Source: Cyanodermella asteris (lineage: Eukaryota > Ascomycota > Lecanoromycetes > Ostropales > Stictidaceae). Taken from it: DNA of 64,000 bases. Made by a program: the position numbers and the translations under genes. Shown piece after piece: positions 48,484 to 58,439 of this stretch. The stretch spans positions 1 to 64,000 of the forward strand of contig UYJD01000018.1 in NCBI GenBank assembly GCA_900618795.1, in the 5' to 3' direction. Position 1 is the first letter of the stretch; each line of letters starts with the position of its first letter. The notes under the pieces are model-generated. The model had not been told where the DNA came from and did not search any database. It saw nothing but the letters and a program-made list of their open reading frames with translations.

Positions 48484-51400
48484 TCAACGTACCACAACAG
48501 CCCACTCGGCCACACTCGGTCCCGCCGCCGTATCACTCGCATCCCCCAGATTCCCCTCCACCACCAAACTGACAAACCGTCCAGTCCAGACCCCGCTATC
48601 CGCCAAACTGACATTCGTCGTATTCCCCACATACGGCGCCACCACATTCGCAACACCCGCATCGTACGGGCGACTCACCCGCACCCCGACGACGTCGACC
48701 CTCCAATACCCGAGCCCGTCCTTGTCATCCGCCGACGACCGCCGCCACCCCGTCCCGTTGTGGAAGATGACGCTAAAGTTCTCGGCCGGCGCGGTCGCCC
48801 AGTCGAGGTACACGTGGTCCACCGGCGCAAAGGGCACGTCGGCGAGGTCGACGGTCAGCGAGTTCGTGCTCCCGCCGGCGGCGGCGGCGGAGGAGGAGGA
48901 GGAGGAGGAGGAGGAGGTTCGCCAGGACGTGCTCGACGCGCCGTCGACGGCGCCTTCGGGGAACTGGCCCGGGACGATGGCGCCGGTGGATGCGGCGAGG
49001 GGTCTGCATTGGAGGATGTTGTCGGCGATCGTCTTGTTGCTGCCGGATTGGTTGTTGGGGATGACGAGCGTGCCGTTTGGAGGAAACTGGTAGGTGTTGG
49101 ACTCGCCCGAGGGAGGTCCGGCTCGCACGGTCATGTTGTTGGAGTTGAAGGTCGTGTTTGCTGTGTGGAGAGGTGTCGAGAGGCGAGTGAGCGTCACGTG
49201 TGTTTGGTTCGCTGTTGCGCTGATGGGCCAGCCTTGGAAGTAGAAGGTCGGGAAGCGCATGTACGGGATTTGAGGCGGGATGTTCGGGTACAGCTCCAAG
49301 GTGTAAGTCGTCCCGTACCTGAGACCCAGGTATCCCATCAGATCGACTTGCAGAAATCCACCAAATCCGGTCAGAAACGGGTATGCCGGATTCGTACCCC
49401 CGTTTATGGCGTACGTGTCGATCAGCTGCTCCGAGAACGTGAACCAGGGTCCCCGAATGTAAGGACTCCACGAGTTGAGATCGTACGTGTGTGCAGAGCA
49501 ACCCGAGGGCGAGAGAACGCTGGCGTCGATGCTGAAGATAGCGTAGGTCATGCCGGGCCCGTCGGGGCTTTGTTTCGCTGCATAGTAGTCGAGGTCGGTG
49601 AGCTGGTTGCCGAGCGGGTAGTTTGTGTTGTCATTCAACGGATACGTACGCAGGATCACGTCAGCTTGCTTGACGGAGATCGAGCCGTTCATGCCGGTGT
49701 ACTCGAGCGTGATGCCGTCAGCAACATCGGTGGGGATCTCAATTGCTCCAGCCTGGCTATCCCACGTGGAGTTCTGAGGCTGATTGTACAGACCGTTGAA
49801 GAAGTTGGCCGCTTGGAGCGTGTTACGAATCAGCGCCATGGTGAAGCCGCCATTGTCGACAAAGTTTGCATACTCATCCGGGTCGGTCATGTTGGTCAGC
49901 CACCAGGTTTTGGTTGTGGAGTTGTACTTGATGACTTCGGAGTAAAAGGTCGCGATTGAGTTCGTCACGGGCAGCATGGTTGAGTTGAAGAACTGATCAT
50001 CACCAGATGCGGACCAGTAGTTGATGAATGAGTGCACGATGTCGCCGTTGAGGTGATATTCGTAATCAAAGCATGGTCCCGTGGCCGTACAGTTGCCATC
50101 TCGACCGGTTGTCCAGGGGTAAGCCGCTGCGTTCGACGAGAACGTACTGTCGTTCTTGGATGATTGATAGGCTGTCTGAGCATTGGCAAGTGCTTGTGGG
50201 TATTGTGAGGTACGTGAGAGTGAAATCTGTTTCGCTTCAAATGGATGTGCAGCAGCGAGATATGGCTGCATCCAGACGTCCTCATCCCAGAATCGCTGAC
50301 CTGCATAGCAATCAGATGTAAGGCCACAGACACTGATTCCCCAAATATTGATAGGCGCTTGCTTGACGTATGCCATGGCATTCTCGCCGACTGTGTTCAT
50401 CAACAACATGAACGTCCCGATCACTGTCGTGACTTGTCGTTCAATCAGATCATGAGGGACGATGCTAGTAGACGGGTTGCTGAAGTCGGTTACCGAGTCT
50501 CGAGGCAGTACAACGGCCCATTCCTGGACGTGCTGCTCGAGCGCGGCTTCGAACCCCTGGTTCATTGCGGCCACCATTTCGTTGTATGCTTGGGACTGAG
50601 GATCGGGGAATGCATCGGTCGAGGCAATTCCGACATACTTGGTGATACTGACAGTCCTGTTCGGCATGAGGTTCACGGGCACACTCTGTGCCATAGTCGA
50701 GGCATTTTGGCTGATGTACTGCTGTGGCGAGGCTTCAGATACTCGTGATAGATCAACATTTGTACCGCCCAAGCCAGCATATACCCAAGTTGTAACATTG
50801 CTGACACCCGCCGGTCTGACTGCAGAGAAAATAGCGCTGCCGTTTGTTCCCTTACCATCCAGATCGGTGCGAAGAGCTGTTGCGCCGTCCAGAATATTGA
50901 CCACAGTACCATTAAGCAGCGAATATGATGTCACATTCACCTGCACATATGCTCGATTCGGGTGTAGCTTGTCGGTAAAAACGGTGTAGATGATGTCCAA
51001 GCACTTACCGCCGAGCTTCGACGGGGCCCAACTGTACGCATAGCTTGCCAACCCTCTCTTGAAATCCTGTACCAGAACAATGTTTGAGAGCTCTTTCTCA
51101 TTAATTGTGCCGTCCAGGTATGTGCCATTGCCCAGATCCAAGACCAGAGGGCCCCACGAGGGTAATCCTGAGATTGCGCTATCCCAGCCATACTGGTACA
51201 ACCAAGGGAAATTTGAGCCATTGGTCTTTACCTGTCGGTCGAAAAAGCCCGCAACTGTGCCGAATGTTATCCGGTCATCGAAGAGTGGCCAGCCGCTTGA
51301 GTTCGGGAAGAAATACGGGAATGGGCCTGTAGAGGCAAAACTCGAGCCAATGTAGCCATTTGCAACAAAAGACTGTGCGTGCCAATCGTCGTTTGCCGAG

Positions 51401-51597
51401 CTCGTGCTCGTCAACGTCCACGCATCATCGTCCCACGTCACGCCAGGGAATCGTGTGCCGTACTTTGAGCCGCCGAGATGTTTCACTAACAAGTCGCTTT
51501 CCGTCTCTTGTGTCTGTGGCTGCCCACTAATGACGTATTGCTGAGCGCTGGCACATGTAGCCAGCGCCAGGACTGCTCGTGTGCAGTACCAACGCAT
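48484..51597 (-). CDS. Acid trehalase, secreted (GH65)
   Basis: Extracellular or vacuolar enzyme hydrolysing trehalose to two glucoses (ATH1/treA type). Intronless, 1037 residues; ATG 51597 chosen because it directly begins a signal peptide (MRWYCTRAVLALATCASAQQ). N-terminal GH65 beta-sandwich (WDDDAWTL, NGYIGSSFASTGPFPYFFP), the (alpha/alpha)6 catalytic domain with FWDEDVWMQPYL (436-447) and FDYEYHLNGDI (510-520), where the Glu fits the general acid, then HTYDLNSWSPYIRGPW and the C-terminal sandwich. Many N-glycosylation sequons fit secretion. A poly-Ser/Ala linker precedes a terminal galactose-binding-like domain (VDLADVPFAPVDHVYLDW). Confidence 0.93.
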   Translation of the reverse strand: MRWYCTRAVLALATCASAQQYVISGQPQTQETESDLLVKHLGGSKYGTRFPGVTWDDDAWTLTSTSSANDDWHAQSFVANGYIGSSFASTGPFPYFFPNSSGWPLFDDRITFGTVAGFFDRQVKTNGSNFPWLYQYGWDSAISGLPSWGPLVLDLGNGTYLDGTINEKELSNIVLVQDFKRGLASYAYSWAPSKLGGKCLDIIYTVFTDKLHPNRAYVQVNVTSYSLLNGTVVNILDGATALRTDLDGKGTNGSAIFSAVRPAGVSNVTTWVYAGLGGTNVDLSRVSEASPQQYISQNASTMAQSVPVNLMPNRTVSITKYVGIASTDAFPDPQSQAYNEMVAAMNQGFEAALEQHVQEWAVVLPRDSVTDFSNPSTSIVPHDLIERQVTTVIGTFMLLMNTVGENAMAYVKQAPINIWGISVCGLTSDCYAGQRFWDEDVWMQPYLAAAHPFEAKQISLSRTSQYPQALANAQTAYQSSKNDSTFSSNAAAYPWTTGRDGNCTATGPCFDYEYHLNGDIVHSFINYWSASGDDQFFNSTMLPVTNSIATFYSEVIKYNSTTKTWWLTNMTDPDEYANFVDNGGFTMALIRNTLQAANFFNGLYNQPQNSTWDSQAGAIEIPTDVADGITLEYTGMNGSISVKQADVILRTYPLNDNTNYPLGNQLTDLDYYAAKQSPDGPGMTYAIFSIDASVLSPSGCSAHTYDLNSWSPYIRGPWFTFSEQLIDTYAINGGTNPAYPFLTGFGGFLQVDLMGYLGLRYGTTYTLELYPNIPPQIPYMRFPTFYFQGWPISATANQTHVTLTRLSTPLHTANTTFNSNNMTVRAGPPSGESNTYQFPPNGTLVIPNNQSGSNKTIADNILQCRPLAASTGAIVPGQFPEGAVDGASSTSWRTSSSSSSSSSAAAAGGSTNSLTVDLADVPFAPVDHVYLDWATAPAENFSVIFHNGTGWRRSSADDKDGLGYWRVDVVGVRVSRPYDAGVANVVAPYVGNTTNVSLADSGVWTGRFVSLVVEGNLGDASDTAAGPSVAEWAVVVR
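48874..48918. repeat. Trinucleotide repeats inside the trehalase gene
   Basis: A GCG-type run followed by about nine AGG/GAG triplets. On the coding strand these encode the poly-Ser then poly-Ala linker. Such runs vary in length between strains and here form an interdomain spacer. Confidence 0.9.
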
Positions 51598-53046
51598 GAT
51601 TTTGTTTTGTGAGGTAATTTCTTCTCGATTGTACCAAACGGTGATATTGAGCTGGAAGCTCGAGTTTAGACGGGTGATCGTAGCATGAGCCCAGTCAATT
51701 GCGCAAAGTCTGATCAGAGCTGTCGCAAAAGAAGGCGCAGCGTCGAAACAGAAGCGGGAAGGAGGTGAAGTAGCCAGAAAGGAAAACAGATTGGCGAGCG
51801 GGAAGGTCAAGCGACTCGATTTACATGACCAAAGATGACGATTCAAGCAGGAGAGGTGACTCAGGCAGAGGTCCTTGCACAGGATTGGCCAAGCGATGAA
51901 ATAGGAAGCTCCACGCACGAGGCAAAAGTGAAGCCATCGTCACCCCGCCTGTAGAGCTCCCAGGCTCGCCAGCTTCCCATCTCCCCCATGGATGACCCTG
52001 CCAATCATCATCAGCTGGAGGCAAGCTTGGCGAGATTCGACGAGCATCTTGGTCGAAACCACGCGACAGGTATGGGATAGCTGCAAGGAAGTACACAAAC
52101 GGCCCGCAGGAACGCGGCGGGGACGAACCAAGCAGAACACTGAGAAAGTTTGCGGGGGAAGCTGACTGTGCCGCCTATGATGTCGACGACGCCGCCACCG
52201 AAATCCTTCCTGTAGTCTTGGAGCTTGGAAGCTTCACGCGTGGGTTTTCAGTTTTGCCATCTAAAGTATGGCTGAAAATCGTACCGTTAACTAGAGACCG
52301 CTCACCAGTTCAGCATCTTGTCTTGAGTAGACGTCGGATTATTAGACGAAGGAAGTGTGTTCATCGTAACCTACAGCCTATGTGACCAGACTATGTGATG
52401 TTCTGGCCCAAGGCGGGTGAGAAGAAGTCGTGGCGCCCGTACGAACGAGAACACGCCTAAGCGTCCTTAATAAACGACTTATTTGCCGACTTCGAATATT
52501 ATCTTAACAAATAGGCTAGTATCGCGTTCTACGCGTACCTACGACACTATGCATCGGAGTATGTCGGTGTGTAATAATGCAAGTAGAGGCTAAAGTACTT
52601 ACGCCACGACTTTTGCCCACCCGCCTTGGGCCGCAAGCATCACCAACATGTGAAAGTCTTTGAAAGGGAACAGTCACTCGCCTGGTGATCAGCAAGTTTG
52701 GTGACCGACTGGTTAGTCGACTGTCCAGCTAAGCATCCAACTAATGTGCCACCTAACCAACCGAACCCCCACCTGGGCGGTCACCCAAGCGTCACCCCAA
52801 GCATTCAGACGGACAGATATGCATACTATTACTCATTCTTTCATCTTATCTGATATGCATCGTGATATTGATGGGTTGGGAGTCAATTGTGACGTGACAA
52901 ACAAGGGTTGCAGCGAGTCGAACTTTCTCGCTGCGACTTTCAAGCGATTATTCATAAAGCTTGTACATACATGCTTCTATACTTTCAATCAAATAATACA
53001 ATCTCCGTCTGCGTCGCCAACACAGACATAGTCGCTTGCGACGAAT
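51598..53046. other. Gene-empty stretch before the monooxygenase
   Basis: About 1.4 kb holding the trehalase promoter (51.6-52.3 kb) and a 12-nt array at 52691-52810. No coding sequence was recognised. Confidence 0.55.
52691..52810. repeat. Decayed 12-nt-period tandem array (copy 6)
   Basis: Ten units in strict register, e.g. AGCAAGTTTGGT, GACCGACTGGTT, AGTCGACTGTCC, AGCTAAGCATCC, AACTAATGTGCC and ACCTAACCAACC. It borders the 53-61 kb gene group. Confidence 0.7.
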
Positions 53047-54312
53047 TCAACTAGTTTGAATGCTGCGCATGTAGCTCAACGCATCGTCTCGGTTCTTGAT
53101 CAAGTCGACATCCAGAATGAAATCCGACTTGCCCTTGAGCAACTTTTTCAACTGCTCACTGTCCATGCCTGCATCTCGGTGGCAGCCGGTCATCAATAAC
53201 CCAGCATCATAGCTCGAAGCCACAATTTTCTGCCGTCTCGGTCTGTTGACATGGTCAAATGCTTGTAGTGCAGCTTTGGCTTCAGCTCTCGTTTTGGCAT
53301 GAGCGAACAGCTCTGAAAGTAGCAAAGCATCCTCCATTGCCATTCCACCTCCCGATCCCTGCCACGGAGTAGTCGCTCCAGCTGCATCTCCAATGACCCC
53401 GACTGCACCTTTGACAGTCGAAGGAGCTGGCTTGTGATGCCAGAGAGATATCATAGGCACCGGCTCGCCAGATTGAGTAACGAGGTCGATCATACCACCT
53501 GACAAACGACTATCCCAGCCCTCGAGATGCTTCTGAAGGTCCTCTTTGGTGACAGTCTTCTTCCACTCGCCCGCTGAAAGCTTGTCCTCTGGTACGCGCT
53601 GCACAATGACACACTGCACCAGGGTATTGTTGCTGAGAAGGTCGTGCATGACAGCTCCATTCGGTCCAATCCACATGTACTGCCTCGGGTTCTGGGGGTC
53701 TATCAAGTCGGTGCCCAGGTGTTTGACCGCCTGGTCAAAAGGAACAAGCTGCCAAACCGTCCACCAGCCAGCAAAAACTGGCTCCGCGGCTTCGTGATCT
53801 CGACCAACAACGTACTTGCGCGTGCTGCTATGTATGCCGTCCGCTCCAAGCAGCACATCGCAAACATAAGTGGTCCCATCCTCAAACGTCAAAGTAATCT
53901 CCTCCTCGCCCTGCTCGAGCTTGGCGAGCTTCTTCCCCGTATGCATCACCGCCGGATCGATGCCCTTGTACATCTGCTCCAAGAACGCTGCCCGCTGCGT
54001 GATCCACGTCCCGCGATCGCGCTGGTCCATGTCCGACAGAAACTTCCCGGTTTCCGGGCCCTGCCCGATCTGGGTTCTGGTGGTGTTGATTCGGATGGCT
54101 CCGGCATCGTCGAGGGCTTTTTTCAGATCGAGCAGTTCTAGTGCCCAGATGGCGTTGTTGTTGAAGCCGATTCCCTGGCCCGGTTCGCGGAAGGCCGGGG
54201 CGCTCTCGAAGATGTCGACTTTGAGGTGGGCGTGTTTCGAGAGTCCGCGGAAGGCGGCGGCACCGGCGAGGCCGCCTCCGAGGATGGCGACGCGTAGACG
54301 ACTGTCAGCCAT
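53047..54312 (-). CDS. FAD-dependent monooxygenase (salicylate-hydroxylase-like)
   Basis: Class A flavin monooxygenase, 421 residues, intronless. ATG 54312 gives MADSRLRVAILGGGLAGAAA, with the GxGxxG dinucleotide-binding motif placed normally. Further motifs: a short FESA turn, GIGFNNNAIWALELLDL, the DG motif CDVLLGADGIHSSTR, and the GD motif GVIGDAAGATTPWQGSGG (usually GDAAHAxxPxxGQG; Gly replaces the common His). These enzymes hydroxylate aromatic or alicyclic substrates and often tailor secondary metabolites. It sits 641 bp downstream of a UstYa-type gene on the same strand, so a shared pathway is plausible. Confidence 0.9.
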   Translation of the reverse strand: MADSRLRVAILGGGLAGAAAFRGLSKHAHLKVDIFESAPAFREPGQGIGFNNNAIWALELLDLKKALDDAGAIRINTTRTQIGQGPETGKFLSDMDQRDRGTWITQRAAFLEQMYKGIDPAVMHTGKKLAKLEQGEEEITLTFEDGTTYVCDVLLGADGIHSSTRKYVVGRDHEAAEPVFAGWWTVWQLVPFDQAVKHLGTDLIDPQNPRQYMWIGPNGAVMHDLLSNNTLVQCVIVQRVPEDKLSAGEWKKTVTKEDLQKHLEGWDSRLSGGMIDLVTQSGEPVPMISLWHHKPAPSTVKGAVGVIGDAAGATTPWQGSGGGMAMEDALLLSELFAHAKTRAEAKAALQAFDHVNRPRRQKIVASSYDAGLLMTGCHRDAGMDSEQLKKLLKGKSDFILDVDLIKNRDDALSYMRSIQTS

Positions 54313-54953
54313 GTTGACGAGCACTCAATCGAAGGATTATCTCAGTCTCCTTGTGGCTCCTGGCGAGTGATGAGAGAAGTGGGCGGCTTGGTACGAAAGA
54401 TGGCACCGTCGACTTCACCTCAGATTTGTTGGACAAGGCACGACGTTCACACGCCTAGAGGTAGAGTTATAGATGGCTCGTGATAGTCTCGCCATATTTG
54501 CATCCCCTCAGACCCTTAATGCATAACAGCTTGACGTACGTTTTGGTGCATCGACGGTGCAACGGTCCCTGTGCAAGCCGCGAGCCCCCACTCCCACAAC
54601 CCAAAGCTTCCGGCCAGCTATCATGATCGGAGGGCTCCAACCGGTATCTTAACCCAAACTTGGTCAACGCCACAAAATTGTCTGATACAAATAGACAGTG
54701 ATTTACGCAGCTACTGTAGGTGTGATGACCAAGCATCTCTGCATATGCATGCAACACTTGTTCAGACCACAGCATCGTTGTTATCTACTGTCGAACGGCA
54801 TTGGTCCAAACTACCCTTGTGACCAATTAACCTGGCCGTCATACCCGTTTGCCTCGAGCTCGGGCCGTCTCACGAGTCTAAACCATCACACACTATCTAT
54901 TCTCAGCGGCGATTGTTTACCGAAGCGGTCATGTGGGTCAAGGATCGGCAGTT

Positions 54954-55981
54954 TCAGATATCATAGCTATGTATCTTGGGGACCAGCCTGGGGTTGAAGC
55001 CTACACCCCGGTCTCGAGCGAAGCTCTCGATTGCGTCCCATTTCACACATGTCCGTTCAGCGGCCGACTTCGTGTCGGTGGCACTCCCGTCTTCCTTCCA
55101 CTTGAAAGTGTACAAGGATATGTCTCCAGAGCACATCGTGGAATGTCGCAGCGCTTCCAAGCAATGTTCTAACGGGGTCAGTCGCTGTTCGAAGATGATC
55201 AATTTGGCTTCAACCTACCGATATGGTGCATCTCATGATGCGTCTGCACCTCGGTGATGTTTGGATAGAAGATATCCTTGTGGATCCAAAACCGAAGTCG
55301 GCGCTGCCTCAAGTTTCAGCTCATCAAGCTCATTTGCCACCACACGGCACCAGACTTACCAAGCAATGCAAATCGTGGTAAACGCTAAGTGACGACAAAA
55401 AGCCACCTTCCTTCAAACGGACCGACTCCGTCAGGCTTTCGCCAGCCTGCCGCAGCTCCTCCTCGGAAGCCCGCATCAAGGTAGCTGATAGGGTCGAATG
55501 AGCATTATTGCGTAAGACAGGGGGGAATGATTATCTCTGGGGTGGCAGCCACTTACGCTCGACCAAGGTTTGCCATGCAGCCGTCTGGCTGTCGTCAGGA
55601 GGACCCCAATACTGTGGGCCTGTAGGGTCCTCCGCGTGCATCAGGGGGCGGTTCTCATACGCGATAGCGTCTTGGGCTGGACCTGTGACCTTGTGAGCAG
55701 AGTGCATACTGAGGGTAGCAGTCGACAGATGGCGAGTGGCGATACGCACTGTATGGTGTAGCCTGGCCTGGTTGAGGAAGTCGGGATCCCGTGCTTCGAG
55801 AGAATAAGACTCCGAGCAACAGCCCCAGAATAAACAAGACTGCGCTCTGCCATCTTCGAATAGAACTACCGAGGCCAGTGGCTGATCGGTCGGTCTCAGG
55901 ATGCCGCTTCGAAAGTTCTTCGTGAAGCAAGGAATTCGCCGCCTCGAGGTCGTGACTGTACTTTGCCGATTCGATTGACAT
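54954..55981 (-). CDS. UstYa-family (DUF3328) oxidase-like membrane protein, multi-exon
   Basis: UstYa proteins oxidise or cyclise fungal ribosomal peptides and some other metabolites. From ATG 55981: an N-terminal transmembrane helix (QSAVLFILGLLLGVLF, about 45-60), then in another frame GPAQDAIAYENRPLM and PQYWGPPDDSQTAAWQTLVE (exon ending 55557). Intron 55556-55485 joins in phase to 55484-55360 (MRASEEELRQAG, then LSVYHDLHCL, the first HxxHC motif). Intron 55359-55304 joins in phase to RRLRFWIHKDIFYPNITE from 55303. The last exon is 55184-54954 with EHCLEALRHSTMCSGD, the second Cys motif, lacking its leading His. Two junctions are unresolved: near 55.76 kb, and the fourth intron (55249-55185 keeps frame; the better-looking donor at 55218 does not). 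The gene may be real but mis-sequenced, or decaying. Confidence 0.75.
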
Positions 55982-56367
55982 GGTTGTTAGTTGGTGGTGA
56001 GACAATTGACCCTAGGCGTCTGCCACAGAGAGCTAGAAGACCGTCTTTGCAGGTTGCATCTTTATGGGTCAAATGTGGCTTCGCATTTCGCCGAGATGCA
56101 ATCCCTGATGATCATCGTGATGTAAGTTGGCTCAGCTAATTCATCCAAGTAGGGTCACAATCTGGCCGTGTCACGGCATATGCTAACCTTGGTCGGAAGG
56201 CGTCACCAAAGGGACCGAGCTCAAATCTTGTTCCTGAGCGTTGATCCACTTATGTACAGTGCCAGCTCCGACACCTGATGGCTGAGGCGCTGAGGCAGCC
56301 TTGCAGGTCACTTGGCAGACTCCGAGATCTTCACGGAGCTGTTGAGATCGTCGCGAGAGTGTCGAGC

Positions 56368-56373
56368 ATATAA
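56368..56373 (+). promoter_or_regulatory. TATA-like element of the small-peptide gene
   Basis: ATATAA within CATATAATG, 131 bp before the peptide ATG and inside the 523-bp divergent region shared with the UstYa-like gene. Position fits a fungal core promoter. Confidence 0.4.
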
Positions 56374-56504
56374 TGTCTCTGCCTTCAGCTCGGATTTTTA
56401 CGTCCCATCCTCACCTCTCTACAGTCGCCACAGAACAGACTCGCCAGCTGTCAGACTCAGAAATCTACCACTTGAAGTCTTCAACCACATCCAGTCTCGG
56501 CAAG

Positions 56505-56727
56505 ATGCAGTTCTCCGTCCTTCGTTTCGCCGCCATGGCTCTTTTGCTAGCAGCCACCGGCATTGGTGCTCCTGTTCCTAATGAAAACGCTCGTACGTCC
56601 TTCTCCACCGCTGGCTTGGTATCCTCGAGATCCTAACGTCGTTCTAGCTGCTTCAGACTTGTGCGCAGCCGACGTCGCGGAGGACACCCCTCATGCCGAG
56701 GGCGTTCAGGTCGTGAGATGTTTCTGA
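56505..56727 (+). CDS. Small secreted peptide, 55 residues
   Basis: Two exons, 56505-56592 and 56648-56727, joined in phase (1+2 nt) by a 55-nt intron with GTACGT donor and TAG acceptor. The product begins with a clear signal peptide (MQFSVLRFAAMALLLAATGI, cleavage likely near GIGA-PVP). The mature part is about 33 residues, acidic, with two Cys: one in SDLCAADVAEDT and one at the penultimate position (VQVVRCF), able to form one disulfide or receive a modification. No dibasic Kex2 sites and no repeats. Divergent from a UstYa-like gene. It could be an effector-type peptide or a non-repeated RiPP precursor. No homologue recognised. Confidence 0.6.
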
Positions 56728-58439
56728 GAATCTTGACGCGGAACATGAACGAAGCTATCATAGAGCCAGCGCCACAGGTAGCTTTCGGTGGAAGGAATTG
56801 GGAAGGCTAGGACCATCGAAATAAGATTCGGGGTCCCTTCGATGAGGGTCGAGAGCGAACTCGATCAGTAGAACATTGTCCGAGTGGGGTCGAGCCACGA
56901 TACAATGTTTCACAGCAGGCGCTAACAGTACATACTTTGGCCCTTCTTTCTGTTTCGAGAATCAAACAGTTTGATGAGGTCACACGAATATTAGAACCGT
57001 CCAAACAACGTCGAATGTTCGACATGCCCCGTAGTCCGTGTCGTGATGTCTCAGCCACCTCCATCGTCGTCTCGCGGTTCCTGGGACGTAGACGACCAGC
57101 ATTAGGCTCTCCGCCTCTAGTCCTCGGTGGCTGATTTGGCGTCGCGGAATCGGCCTCTTCGTTCGGCACGTCAGTAAGGAACGGCGACGTTAGTCGGGTG
57201 GATACACATGAGGTCAAGAAACACGAAGTAGAAATAGAGTTCAAGCGATCGGCAGTGCATACTCCAGCCTCATTGGTCGGAACCGGGCCAATCTGCGTTC
57301 TAAGCTTGCATTTGACGGCCGAGCTCGCGTGACGACAGGCGGTATTTCGGCCCCCAAAAGGCAGTGATCATTATTCTGTCTTCCATACCACTGGCACTGT
57401 TGTGCCACTGCCTTCATCGCCCTCTTCACGGCTCTCTAAATGGAAGACGCGGGCTGGGCTGACTGACGATCGTGCTTTCAATTGTGCCGACTCCACGAAT
57501 CGAGTCACCGTCATTCCTGGGAGCACGTTTCGTTCGTGCATCATCGTTTGTGGAGCGGTAAGGTAGGCTTCTGTACCATCCTTGGCATCGTGGAGCTGGT
57601 TGTGCTATTTCCGATGAGCGAGCTAGTTGAGGTCGAGTGTCTCACAGGCTGTGGGTACAATTCCTCAGACGGGTCAACTTCGTCAGTGTCGCAGTTCGAG
57701 GTACGTACTGCGGCCGACCGCGCCGGCCCTTCGAATGTAAGACTGAGAGACTGAGACCCTACCGGACTCATTCTCTGAACTGAAGCTATGGTGATTCTGC
57801 GTCACGATTCGCCGTCCTGTTCCAGAGCAGCTTGCGAGGGCTTGTGGAAAGTACGAACCTCTTCCCAACGAGGCTCGACGCGGCATATGCTGTGAAAAGG
57901 GCGATCTTGCATAACTCTATGCTTGGGGTCAACATTATGTCCAAGCCGGATCGGCGGCCTCTCCAATTTGACCTGAAGCTCGTCCTCAACGTGGCGCCGA
58001 ACGCTGGGGTCCACCTTTGGGGGCCGACGTTCGACTTCTTCCAAAAGGTCTTCTCGATCCAGTGCATGTCTTTGCCCATTCAGCTTATGAGCCCGTTCTC
58101 TGCACTACACTCTCTGTCCACCAGTCACGTTGCTTCTCCACAACCATGCGACTTCAAAGCGCGGTACGCAATGAGATCCCCTGCCACTCACCCCCGGCTC
58201 GAGCGTGGCTATGAGCACGAGAAGGGGGACTGAAGATCGACAGTGGCGTTATCTTGTCCGTGACAGCGTTGTTTTGGGACCAGACGCTAGGGCATTGGGC
58301 GATGGTTTTGATTCTGTTTCCTAAGGGGTGGCCTTGGTCACTCTCGGGACCATATACCGTGATCTTCGCCTCTATCTACTTTCTGTGTAGCTCACCTGTA
58401 CAGCACCGTCACGGAGCAACTGACCTGGTATTCTTCATT
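56728..58439. other. Gene-empty stretch
   Basis: About 1.7 kb. A few Cys-containing open stretches on the plus strand (about 57475-57560 and 57623-57700), each followed by a splice-donor-like sequence, are too weak to call a gene. The end holds the promoter of the next gene. Confidence 0.4.

Noticed and set aside
48253-49959. 568-codon plus-strand open frame
   Set aside because: It is antisense to the acid trehalase gene, lacks family motifs, and its Gly/Arg/Val-rich composition follows from the GC-rich codons on the other strand.
56505-56727. Classical dikaritin (ustiloxin-type) precursor
   Set aside because: The peptide has no repeated cores and no Lys-Arg processing sites, so only a non-classical precursor role remains possible.
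57475-57700. Cys-containing plus-strand stretches that could be exons of a second secreted peptide
   Set aside because: No signal-peptide exon or ATG could be joined in phase.
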